The position numbers were made by a program, and so were the translations under genes. From NCBI GenBank assembly GCA_017893485.1, contig CM030363.1, forward strand, positions 82,934,230-82,998,229: a stretch of 64,000 nucleotides of DNA, in the 5' to 3' direction. Below are positions 32,520 through 44,245 of this stretch, piece after piece. Below the pieces are notes generated by a model, which was not told the origin of the DNA, searched no databases, and saw only the letters and a program-made list of their open reading frames with translations. The stretch is from Hemerocallis citrina. Taxonomy: Eukaryota; Streptophyta; Magnoliopsida; Asparagales; Asphodelaceae. The stretch's first letter is position 1, and each line of letters opens with the position of its first letter.

Positions 32520-35500
32520 TTCAATTAAAACAATAGGGTAGGAACAACAATACTAGCAAAACATACATAAGGATTACAAACAAAACATAAAAGGGTCGTC
32601 CAACAAAGCCCTTGGGGGTGGGGTCTTGAAACAATAGCGCTCACTCTAGAGTTAGCCCAAACTCTATCACCTCATCGTCGTACTTCTCAACCTAGAAGGC
32701 TCTGAAGATCCTTCCTCTTGGCCATGTCACATATGCTGTGGCCCAAAGGAAAATAAGATGCATAATATGTGTTAGACTGCCAGAAATACTATTACTAGTC
32801 TCAGGAAAGTAAAAGTTATGTTTATCGAGCCATAGAACCTAGATCGTTGCGGATATGGCAATATATCAGGTGTCTCTCAACATCCGTCTCTCAAAAGAGA
32901 ACGTGGGGCCAATCCACTAATCCTCATATGTTAAGGGATACTCACTAGTGCCGAGTGGCCTTAAAACCTAGACCCGAACAACTTTGCTTCTATGACACAA
33001 TATAGTCTCCATGTTTATATTGCAAAAACCGCAGGAGGTCCCAATAATTGGTTGTCATTTATCCAGATTCTCCTTGGTCAAGATAGCATCATTGAGGAAT
33101 AGTTATAGGAAAATCTTAATTTTTAGTGGTGCTTTGGACTTCCAAATAACATATGACCACTTCAGACTGCACCTTCTAAAATGTATACGATTGTATAGTG
33201 ACTACCATGAATATCCCATTTTTTTTAGTTGTCGGGATTTCCGATCCAGGCCAACTAAACAAATCACCCTGGCTTGGGCAATATGTGTTTCACAGTACCT
33301 CCAGCCTCGGTTGTGATTTATGAGTCAGATGTTTTTTGAAAGCGGGCCTCCACGACCATCTGTCCACATCTTAACAACCGTGTTGTGTGTTTGTGTCATT
33401 TGTTCGTACAGGTCCGGGAACAATTATTTGAGAGTGTGTGCCCGCATAATTTATCCCACCAGAATTTGGTCAACTAACCGTTAGCAATGAACGATGACAC
33501 ACAACTATGAAACGGGTTGAAAGCTTTGACAACCCCTCTTTAGAACCAAGAAACTCTAGGTCCCACCCAGAAACCCTGCCCCTTGCAAATAGGATTCATT
33601 GAAATCCAGATACCCCTCTCCCTTGTAGATAGGATTGAATGAAATCTTGCCATCCCTTGCAACTGGGGTGGAACACTTTCCACCATCATTTTCCGAGGAG
33701 AGCTAAGTTTATGCTGCTCAGATCAATAATCCCCAAACCTTTGTGGCTTTTCTTCTCACAAGCTTTTTCCCACCTGATGATGTCATATCATCCTTTATCA
33801 ACATCTGCCCCCTTCAATAGCTTTCACTTTCGGATCTGATTTATCATGTGGTTAACCCATCTTAGCATATCAAAGGAGGACAAATTGCAAGTTGGAAAAT
33901 TGGATAGTACTGAATTGGGAAGGGTGATTCTCCCTCCTAGGGATAGGGATTTACCTTTCCACCCAACTAGCCCATTTTCAACCCGGTCGATGACGAAACT
34001 ATTCTTCTTTCTTAAATTTTCCTGGTCTAACTAGTAGACCTAATTATTTAATGGGAAACCTATCAACCTGGCAATTTAGGGTGAGAGCATGTTCCTCTGC
34101 CTCCTTAACGGACATGGCAATCAGTATTAGCACAGTTTTATGGAAATTGACCTTAAGTCCGAACCATGGTTCAAAACTATAAAGTGCACCTTTGAAAACA
34201 ATGGATTCACCAAGATCATCGTTACCAAATAGAAGGGTATCATCACGTATTGTAGGATGGTGCAACCAATGCAATTTCTTCCACTGGTTACCGTTGTGTT
34301 CCATCATGCCTGCCTACAGTTGTCCAACATGGCCTTTAGCATATCCGCCACAACAGTGAATAACATGGAAGATAATGGGTTTCTTGTCTCAGCCCTCTTT
34401 TGCACGAGAATGATTGCTCCACAGCTCCATGTACAATGATGGCCATTCTTGTGGTAGTAAGACAATATCAAATCAACCTGATCCATCTATCTCCAAAGCT
34501 ACGACATTTAAGTACTTCCAATAAACACTCTCAATCCACCAAATCATAAGCTCTCTCGAAATCTAGTTTGAGTATAAAACTATTTTTGTTGGAGATGTGG
34601 CACTGATGGATGGTTTCTTCTGCCATCGCAACACAACTCAATATGCACAGGCCTTTGATGAAGTATGAATGCTCCCAGCTGATTAATCTATCCATCACCT
34701 TTCTAATCGGTTGGCGAGGATCTTGATTATCTAAACTGAACAATTGAGCAGGATGATGGGGCGAAAATCTCACACAATTTGCTTCTTCTTTTTTGGGGAT
34801 AAGGACCACTTATACGTAGTTTAGTCTACCCAACTTGAGTTTGTGATCATAGAACTCTGCCAGGACAGCCAATAGATCATATTTTATTTCTTCCCAGAAG
34901 ATGTGGTAGAACATAATCGGAAACCTATCCGGCCCATGAGCTTTCTCCCTCCCCATTTGTGATATTACATCCTTGACCTCCTCCAAGAACAGTACTTCGA
35001 TCGACTTCAAAGCCTGTCCCAGATCTTTGGAACATTCCTTCCAGTAGTCCAATGTAAGAGGAGCTTTAAAGTCTGTCTTACGCCCAAATAGGTCTTTATA
35101 GAAGGTCTAGAAGGCTTGTTTCACCAATGCTTCATCTTTTATCACCCCCATTCTCCATGTGGACTGAAAGGATAAGATTGGATCTTCGGGGCACACTAGC
35201 CACCATGTGGAGTGAAGTCAATATTCACGTTTTCTTCTTTGAGCCACGAAATTCTGGACCTTTATTGCCATTTCATTTGCTCTCTTTCATACAACTGCAT
35301 GATGTCCTCCCTCAGCTTTAGTAACTTGTTTCGTTCATCTTGAGAGAGGTCTCTAGTTTCTTCAGTCCTTTCCAGATCATCAATTCCTTCCAAGATCGAC
35401 ACTATAGCCCTCCAAATTAAGGCAAATCTCGTATGATTCCATTTTTGCAGCCTGACACGTAGTCTGCGAACTTTTTCGCAACAAATTGCAACCGCTTATG

Positions 35501-36295
35501 TTCCCTGAGTTGGTAGAGCTCAATTTTTCATAATCATGTGGTGGAAGCCCTGAATTTTGCAATCATGCTTTTTGAACCTAAATTTCTTTGGTTTCCTATT
35601 GATTAGTTCACCAGTCGAGAAAATTATGGGTACATGGTCCGACATCGGTCATGGCAGGGAATTGGCATATGCTAACATGAATTTAGCTTCCCAATCCAAC
35701 GATACAAGAACTCTAGTTTTGCCATTATGGGTACAGCCTGCATATTAGACCATGTGAATAACCTGTCTGGTGCTGGTATGTCGACCAGTTCCAAATCCAT
35801 AATTGCCTGATTGAATTCCTTTCTATCTGCATCACTAGATCCTCTACCATGGTGTTCAAAAATGAATCTATTGATGTTAAAGTCACCACCCAAAATCCAA
35901 GGATTTTGCCACCCTGAACAGATGTATTGAAGTTCGTTCTAGAATGTCGTTATGGATGTCGCATTGTTAGGTGTGTAGACAACTGTAATAATATGAGTTT
36001 AGTTGTAACTCTAGCACTGAAACGAGATATATATTGAGAAATTCCCGAGGACTTCGTCTAAGCAAGAGATAATATCGGTTTTGAAGCCAATAGCGATACC
36101 ATCCGACGCCCCGTTGGACGGGAGAATTTTCCATTCCTTGATCCTTTTTCCACCCAACCTCCTTAGTATGGATCCATGGACAAGCATGATTTCTAGATTC
36201 CCACTATATCTACCTTAGAGTTTGTAATTAGGTCCTTGACCTTCTCCCACTTACCTCACCCCCAGGCCTCTAAAGTTCCAGAGAATGACACTCAT
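32520..36295 (-). pseudogene. LINE-B ORF2: endonuclease, reverse transcriptase, zf-RVT
   Basis: A non-LTR retrotransposon protein on the minus strand. Start MSVILWNFRGLG at 36295; apurinic-type endonuclease GGDFNINRF and DRLFTWSN (35893-35750). RT blocks: MGREKAHGPDRFPIMFYHIFW (34920), LVLIPKKE, FILKLDFERAYDLVD (34560), RNPLSSMLF (34370), RDDTLLFGNDD (34240, where YADD is usual) and GLKVNFHKT. A zf-RVT relic is near 33070-32870. Numerous stops and frameshifts; long dead. Confidence 0.82.
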
Positions 36296-38609
36296 CAATA
36301 ACATGATTGGGATTACTTATTGGGTTGGGTTCTAGGTGTGCGCCTAGTTGTACTCTATCAAATTCCCCACTTCTAATCTTATAGAGAAGAAATGCATTTC
36401 GATCAATATTGTCAACCACAATACCACATGTTTCAAAAAGATTAAAAACTTCAGTATCAATCATATAATTAAAAATAGAAGCTAGAAGATTGCATGTATC
36501 CCCACCATCAACCTTAATAGTCTTGGTTGCGGCTGCAATCTCCAAGTAGTCGTCTAATGTCTCCTCGTGAATTAAGGCAGGCAACGGGCCAGGTTTGGGC
36601 TAGACTCGTATAAGCCCCGGCCCGATCTCAAATTTTAAAATTAGGCCTGACCCTGACCCAATATACATTTGAGCTTAGAATGTTGGGCCCGAGCCCGAGC
36701 ATGAATTAGACCCGAAAAAATAGATCAGACCTAGGCCTGACTTACTTTGCACTTTAATATATAATTGTGTAATATTAACATAACAACATCGAGAATATTT
36801 CTTCAAAAATAAAAACATCTTGATACTACATGATTAAAAAAAATGTCTAGACTAATTTTTGTAAAATTATATAATTTTATTTATTTCTATTCTAACTCTA
36901 TATTTGTAAGGTATCATTTCTCTCTAAATAACATATAATACTCATTTCAACTTTTACAAATGAACAAACATGATTTTTTTAAATAATCATGATATACATA
37001 ATATTAACATAAATATGCACATGCATACATATATGTGTGTTCATACATATACATGGACGTTTAGACGTACAAATGCACAAACTTGATCTGGGCCCATCGG
37101 GTTTCGTACTAGAGCCGGAGCCAGGCCAAAATTTTGTTCGGAGCTAAAACGTTGAGCATGGGTCCGACCCGAACTGATAAATGATTGGTCCTAGCCGACA
37201 TATAACTGGGTTGAACCTCATCAGGCCCAGGTCAGGTTTCGGCCAATTGCCACCCTTATCGTGAATCCTGTTCGTAACCTTCAGCACCTTGAAGCCTTTG
37301 GTTTGCCTTTGCGCTTCAAAGTTAGACTGGGATGCCGACATAGGGATGTGGGGGAACCACTTTCATTGTGGGTGACACGTACATACAACTTCTCTTGCCT
37401 AATCTGATGTGTATTCACCACCATCTTCTATGGAAAGTCTGGTTCATCTTCCAAGTACGGATCATTGTCCTCTAAATTGAGACATGCCTCCACATCGTCG
37501 CTTCGGAGTGAACATGCAATGTACGGAACCATAACTCCATCTGACCCCTCGGTAGACCCCATCATGGGCCTACAATTGGTTGTTAAGGTCAGGTTAGGGA
37601 CCCGGCCCATATGAAACGAATTGTTGAGAAATACCCTAACTTCCATAACTGACCTAATCACAGGCCCACACAAAATTTGAGTTCTATTATTATTGGAAGG
37701 CCGAGCAAAAGTGGGTGGCTCACTAGAATTAAAGAGGGAGAATAAATGGATTTTTTTCAGTTAAATTAATAGTGGACCTCATCTTGGACCCATGCTATAT
37801 ATGAGGCCCAAAAAAACACTCCTCTTTGTTCCCATGTGCTGCCAAAACTGAGGGGCACTTCGATCTTGCTGCCGCTGCGCTACGCTGCATGCATACACTG
37901 GTCGTCGCCTATGCCTAAAACAAATGAAGCAGCATGCTTCAGAGCAACTGCATCCTTGCCACATGGCTCTATTTGATTAGAGGTTACCATCGCTACCACG
38001 TGATGCCCACGAGGCATCTCTTCCCCTTCCTTCTCTCTTCTTATTACACTTTGTTCAGAATGACTAGATCTATTGTTGGCTAACACTTCTCTGAGCTTTC
38101 CACTTTGTTCAATCTTAGATCCAGATCCAAAATCATCTTTGTGGCATTTTCTCTGCTCTGAGCTATTTCCTTTTCTATTTACGACAACCTCTACCTTCTT
38201 TGCCACAGAGGATCAGATCTCCCAAATCCTTCCTCATGTGTATCTACCACCTTTCATTGTTGCATTCTCCACCATTTTCAACATGGCTATCTTTGTACAA
38301 AAGCTCAAAATTGCAGCTTTTGCTTTGATCTCTGTGAAAGTTGCTTCTATCTATAATTGTTTTGATTTGGGGTTGGGGTCGAGGTTGATTGAAGCTTTGA
38401 TTGGATCCAACTTGACCATTGGTGAGAGGTGACCCAGATATGGGATCTGGACCGTTGAAATCCACCTTCTCTTTGGTGGTGGCTGTGGTGGATGGCGTTG
38501 GCCCTTGTCGACGCCTCTCCACATCTTTAGCATCCCTAATCTCCTCCCTTTGTGCCATTTCCATCTCATGAACTATGCTAATCTTTGTATCCAGTATCAA
38601 CTCATACAT
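36270..38609 (-). pseudogene. LINE-B ORF1-like region (split by a MITE)
   Basis: The last frame (ending 36270) overlaps the ORF2 ATG at 36295, as LINE ORF1 often does. Skipping the MITE at 36573-37258 joins KVLKVTNRIH to EETLDDYLEIAAATK in frame. Further upstream pieces are 37673-37428, 38206-37880 and 38609-38244, charged and low in structure. No zinc knuckle or DUF4283 motif was recognised, so the ORF1 assignment rests on position and overlap only. Confidence 0.45.
36573..37258. mobile_element. hAT-type MITE, 686 bp, 8-bp TSD
   Basis: Flanked by the perfect 8-bp duplication TCGTGAAT (36565-36572 and 37259-37266). Ends are imperfect inverted repeats: TAAGGCAGGCAACGGGCC at left and, on the other strand, TAAGGGTGGCAATTGGCC at right. 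Subterminal regions are rich in GGCCC/GGGCC words, as in many plant hAT elements. No transposase inside; the centre is AT-rich. Confidence 0.88.
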
Positions 38610-39076
38610 TGTTATCTGTTTGTAAGACCTCTCGTCACTCTATGCAGAAGAGTTTGCCATTAATAGTCTTGCTTCCTCCCTCTCTGCCTCGTGCTCCACC
38701 TTTGCCTCTAAGACGAAGTGTATGATGTATGCTTCCTCTTATGTGAAGCACTTGGTGAATCTTTGCATGAGGTCCATGTATGGGCTTCGGATTTGTACTT
38801 TTGCCAATACTAGCTTCGACTTCCGTGCTATTTTGGGGTCAATTTGCACCACCGTTCTGAAATCTGAAATGCTTTCCTCTTAAACCTCCTTTTTCTAGCA
38901 ATCAAGGGGGACGTTGTGGATCCGGATCTAATAATTATCATCTTGGGGTCTCTTCGTGTAATTCCTTGTTCCAATTGTATGTATTTTTCTACGTATTTCT
39001 TTTATTTCTGTTGTCTATATTTTTCCCTTCTTTCAACTCATTTGCATACAATATAATATTTATTTTAGTTAGTTAG
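38610..39076. other. Unassigned, possibly more LINE 5' sequence
   Basis: On the minus strand a broken frame (LEAKVEHEAEREEARLL) suggests helical coding sequence, continuous with 38609. From 38900 to 39076 it becomes AT-rich with no coding signal. I cannot assign it. Confidence 0.3.
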
Positions 39077-42000
39077 TGTTGAAGCCCAAATTTTGTCTCA
39101 TTATTGTGGATATTTTATTTTAATTCAAGCCCATTCTAATTATTAATTATAGTTGTATTCATTTTTAAATAATTAGAGATTTAGACCCAAACCGAATCCT
39201 AATTCAAATCCAAACCATGAAACCAATTAATCTAAACAAAAAACCCACAGCCCAAACTTAAACCAACCCTCACCGCCTATCTATTTATTCCCCAAACCCA
39301 ATTCTCCATTAACCTAATCATCTGTTAACATAATCCCCTTCTCCTTCTTTAACAGCCACCATCACCTTGATCTTCTCCATCATCCTGAGCCTCTCTCCAC
39401 CACATAAACCCGATAGCCTCATCACCAATCCGACCTCTGCCATCACCATCTCCTCCACTCCTTGCTGCCTTGCTGCCATCCACCCGACCACTTCATCTCC
39501 TCCACCTGAGCACCTCCATGCCCAACATCAACCCGAACAGCCATTCTCCTCCACTAACAGCAACTCCACCACCATACCATCACCTTGCGACCTCTATATT
39601 ATTCCCGAAACTCCATCAACCCGACTTAAACACCTTCACCTGTTGCAGCCCCCACACCCATAACACCACTAAACTCCTTCTGCAACCCAAACTCGAAACA
39701 TGAGCTACATCCCCTAGCTGCCACAACCAGAGAACAACCCCTGTTTCTTCCATTGAACCCCTGAACAACACTTCATCCACCTCCAAACCCATTAACCCTT
39801 GCTGCCTTGCCATTGTTGCTGTTGTGTGGTTGCCATTCTTGTTCGTCACTATTGTTGCTCGTCGCTACTGTTGCTTGCTACCATCGCCCTTACTACCATT
39901 GTTGTTGCCACTATTCTTGCCATCATTGCTTCTATCGCTTACTGCCTTGCTGGCGTGCTGCCAGTTGTTGCTATCGTACTGCCATTGTTGCTGTTGTGCC
40001 ACCGCCCATTGAATTCGTCGCTTCTTCTTCTTCCCGTTGTTCGTCCACATTCGTAATTATTGTGTAAGAGGCAAGCATTTCTTAAACTCTTGCAAGTAGT
40101 TCTAATTCTCATTGATCTATCTTATTGTTAACTCTTGTTCATAAGCTTTCTTGATTTATTTGAATTCTTGAACCATATATCATCGATTCGTTTATGCCTT
40201 GTCGTCTGCCTGAATTCGTGTAAGGATTTGGACCCAGTCTGTCTAATCAAAATTTGAGTTTTATAGGTCTATCTTATAGTCCACTGAGTGTAGAATCCAG
40301 ATCATCTCTCAGTTTCACAAACTGGCTTATAGGTTGTGAGATATTAACGTTTAGTGCTGTAACGTCTGATTTTTCAGATTTTCTGTTTAAGATGTATCAT
40401 CCCATTAAACTATTTTGAAATTGCAATCTATTGCTGAAATTCTGACATGATAAAATCCTGAGCATTAATTGACATCATTAAAACCCTAGATCAGAGTTTT
40501 TTTGTGGAATTTAATAACAACTTTGTAGTGGAGTTACAGACGTGCGGAGATAACCCTGTACTGCTGGCTGAATATTGTACTTGTAAAGAATTGACTGATA
40601 GGTATAGCTACTAACCTTAGAATGTGTCATGTGAATAGGCGTTGGATTTGGCAGGGAGTCTACTTTCTAGTACTCATGATGGAATCAATTTTGCTTTCCT
40701 GTAGTAGCGGCAAAGTGATTTCTAGTGCCGTTACGTATTACTGTCCAGAATCGTATTTTGTGTTTTTGAAGTACATGTATATTGTTATTCATGCTTAATG
40801 AATTGTACTAATATATTATATTGATAGAATAGTTCCATATCATGCATTTGCACTGACCATTCGAAACCTTCTTGATTACCATCTTGTCTCTATATCATGT
40901 ATTGCATCAATTCTTGATACTTGTCCTGATTACCGTCCTGTTTCTATCGTATCATGCATCGTTATTGTTATAGTCATTGTTATTATATTTGGATGATGGA
41001 ACTAAGTGTCACATAGAGCTAAGTACCACGTAGAACTAAGTTTTGATGTCTTAAGAATCGACGGGGGCCGCCTCTAGAGTCTACAGGGGTCACCTCTAGA
41101 ATCTACGGGGGCCACCTCTATATTCCAATATACGAAGAAGTGAAATGACTGTCTTGATACCACCATTATTATTGGTTGTACCGAATGCATGTTCATGATT
41201 AATCATAGTAAACGAATAATAAGCTGGGGTAATAATAATACAACTTAATAGTGGACTATATAGCAGATTGTACTCGAAAAGTGGTCCGTATTTCCTGTAT
41301 CAGTCATTGTTATCGGTCATGGTTCATATTTTATTGGTCATCAATTGATTGTAGATTACTGACTACAGTATCCCGATTATCGTGTATGGTTTATCAATTA
41401 TCATTTATTATTATTGGAAGACCCGAGTACTTGATCCTGTAGACCACCAATTAAGTCCAAAAGTTCACTTGATTGTGATGCACACAAACCTGTGGTTTGG
41501 GACACAAGATTGGTGCATTAGATAGGTTATTAGAAGACTAATAGACCTAAGATTGACATTGAGCATCGACAATTGCATTATTGATTATTGACCATTATTT
41601 ATCGACCATCGATCCACTAATTATCGACTATTGTTCATTGACTCACTGCACATCTATTGATTATCCCCTTAGTCATGGTTGTACTATCATACGGTTGTTA
41701 CTCGTGTTGTATTATTTCTAGATATTTACTTGTTATCTCTTGTGTTGTCCATGTTGCATATTGTTATTTTTTTATTATATTTCTTGCTACTAATTATCGT
41801 GTGTAGCTTTGCTCTAATGTACCGAAGAGGAACCAAAATAAGGACTTGGCAGTCAAACCTTCTAGAGGATGGAGTCGGTTTGGTCTGCATTAGTTTATTT
41901 GTTTTATGTTCTTCCTTATTCGTTGTTGTTAATATTTCGTACATTGTAGATTCGGGCATTTTGACCTGAAGGTTATGTTTCTAGATATTGGTTATTTGGT

Positions 42001-42169
42001 GGATTACTTAATTTTATTCCCTGTTTATGTGATCATTTTTACTTCATGCGTGATTGTAATATGATTACATTATTGAGTTATAATTGTACAGCTAATGAAT
42101 GATATATATCATTCGCTGGGCCTTAGTCACGTTCCCGTACATCTGTATTTTGGGAAGCGGGGCGTGACA
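39077..42169 (+). repeat. LTR-X', second copy in plus orientation
   Basis: Proposed start TGTTGAAGCCC at 39077 and end GCGGGGCGTGACA at 42169. It is inverted relative to 21645-31794. A Pro/Ser-rich open frame (39367-39663) and a GTTGCC/TTGCTG-rich tract (39800-40015) lie in the first third. The triple GCCTCTAGAGTCTAC / ACCTCTAGAATCTAC motif is at 41065-41140. Flanks GTTAG and CTCTG do not match, so no TSD. No PBS follows, so it is a solo or end-fragment LTR. Confidence 0.55.
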
Positions 42170-42620
42170 CTCTGCCTCAATTTGCGGCGTCTATTGGGTG
42201 AATGTCTCCAAAAATTTTTCGAAGTCCAGTAATCCCATTGAAGCGACACCCGTCATCTTTTTTGGCGAGGGGAATGAGACTAGGAATTGCAAGTGACACA
42301 TTTTTCACTACCCAGTCTCGATCTCCCCCTGACAGCCATCGTCCATTGAGTGCCTCCCTAAATTGGTTTTCTGATGGACGACCCATCTTGATTCTCTCCA
42401 TCGTGCATCACTTTTTATGCCATTGTTCTTCTTCCTTAATCAACACGAGGCTACTTGCGAGTCTTATTTGAACAGGGTTCTCCAGCGACCTCCCCCACTA
42501 TACTTCTCTCTTCCCCTCTTATGAATTCACAATGACATTCGTACACACATACGAGATGTTTCTCCATTTCATACATTTGAGGCACCACACCTTGTTTGTG
42601 CAGTTGTCGCATACATGCTC
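42170..42620 (-). pseudogene. Unrecognised Cys-rich coding relic
   Basis: Minus-strand frames read FSCSGSEHVCDNCTNKVWC and CLKCMKWRN (about 42620-42540), then in another segment RPSENQFREALNGRWLSGGD and KDDGCRFNGITGLRKIFGDI (42401-42177). The paired Cys spacing suggests a zinc-binding fold. It ends at the LTR-X' edge. It could be LINE ORF1 sequence displaced by the LTR, or a host gene piece. No family recognised. Confidence 0.3.
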
Positions 42621-42829
42621 CGAGCCACTACAACTGAAATACGGGACTGGAATATGCATCACTTGATGGAACTTCTTCACTATTCTGATCACCACTATCT
42701 TCTCGATTTTTCTTTTGTTTTTGTTGTTCGATTTGTTGAAGTTATTGTTGTGGGTTGGGGTTGTGTGATTGTTATTGGTAGGAGTTGTGTGATTTTTGTT
42801 GGTAAGAGTGTTGTGGGTTGGATTGTCGT

Positions 42830-44218
42830 TGTTGATTCTTGATTTTGATGATTACAATACACTGCAACATGTATCTATGTTATACTCTATAATTGCAGGT
42901 TGTATACACAAAGATTTCATTACTATACAGCTGAACAAATGAACAAGCACAAAGCTCCAGATAAAGATAATGGCAAAGCCTCACTCAAGACTCAAGATTC
43001 AAGACTCAAGCTCAAGACTTATGCTTAGTGTATCATCTATTGTTGTGTCTTGTAAACAAATGTAATCTTTCTTTTTTTTGAGTCTTAGTATGATGTAAAG
43101 CCTTGTCACACACACATACACTCACTCTTTTACAAATGTGTGTTTTTCAAAACATCAAAAGGTCAAAACAGTTTGAAATAGTTTAACTGTTGAGTACCAG
43201 TCGACTGATACTCATACCAGTCGACTGTCAGTACAAAACTGACTAAACTTATTCAAACTCTGACCAGTCGACTCATTATGGCAACCCAGTCGACTGTTCG
43301 AGTGCATTTGACCATTTTCTGTTTTTAAAATCGCTTTTCAAAATTCAAAACTGATTAGATCTGTTGGTTGACAGTTGGAATAACTGTCTCCCAACGTCCA
43401 GTAACTCTAACTCTATAAATAGAGTTCAGAGTTCACTGTTAAAAGATCTAACAATTCCGAGCATTCTTTTTAGATTTTTTAAGTGTTACATTATTCAAAG
43501 AGACAAAGCCTTCAATTTTCTAAGTTTTGGTTCTCTACATTCAGTCCAGTATAACATCTGACTTCGTTCTGGACTGGATATAGAAGTCAACCTCTTTTAG
43601 CCACGCACTACATCACTAATCACATACAAGGCTATAGGTTGATTGTAAACATTTTCTTGTTTTTCTTTTACTCTCGGTTGGAGAGTTAGACTCTAGGGTG
43701 TAGAGTTAGTGGTTTCACTGTTGGTGGAAGAGTGGGGTGCTTTCTCTGGTTGAGAGAAAGGACTACGGGTTAGACAAGATTGTTGTCTGAACGCCGTAGG
43801 GTATTCTTGTAAACTTGTTTTTCAAGAATAGTGGAAATCTCAAGTGGGTTGCTTGGGGACTGGATGTAGGTCGGAAGGACCGAACCAGGATACATCGTGT
43901 GTACTCTGTGGTTGTATCTCGTGAACTTGCATTTACATTTTTCTGCTTGTTTTATTACTGTGAAACTTGTCTGGACAGTCGACTGACTCCTTTGCAAGTC
44001 GACTGGTCAGACTTGTACTCTGTTAGTTTATTGTTTAAATAAGTCGACTGTCTCTGCTTTAAGTCGATTTCACAGAGTTGTTTGAATTATCTCTTATTGA
44101 GTTAACAAAGTCAACTGCTTCGAAGAAAAATTCTTTATTCCGCAATTTTATTTTAATAAACACTATTCACCCCCCCCCCCCCCTCTAGTGTGTGTTGTCT
44201 CGCCTACAGGATCCAACA
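42830..44218 (+). repeat. 5' LTR of Copia-4 (1389 bp)
   Basis: Starts TGTTGATTCTTGATTTTGATG and ends GGATCCAACA before the PBS. A strong TATA box, CTCTATAAATAGAG, is at 43412-43425. Four GTCGAC palindromes lie upstream of it (43200-43294) and three downstream (43978-44048). A 14-base C run sits at 44170-44183. Confidence 0.75.
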
Positions 44219-44220
44219 CT

Positions 44221-44232
44221 TGGTATCAGAGC
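44221..44232 (+). other. Primer-binding site of Copia-4
   Basis: TGGTATCAGAGC, complement of the tRNA-iMet 3' end, two bases after the LTR end. Confidence 0.92.
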
Positions 44233-44245
44233 GAGGTTAAAGGCT

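Noticed and set aside
39799..40067. Leu/Cys/His-rich frames of about 80 codons in three phases
   Set aside because: Product of a TTGCTG/GTTGCC low-complexity run; open in all three phases, so not evidence of coding.
21645..42169. A giant terminal-inverted-repeat DNA transposon made of LTR-X and LTR-X'
   Set aside because: The ends start TGTCACGCC / GGGGCGTGACA like LTRs, no matching target duplication is seen, the contents are unrelated LINEs, and no transposase is present.
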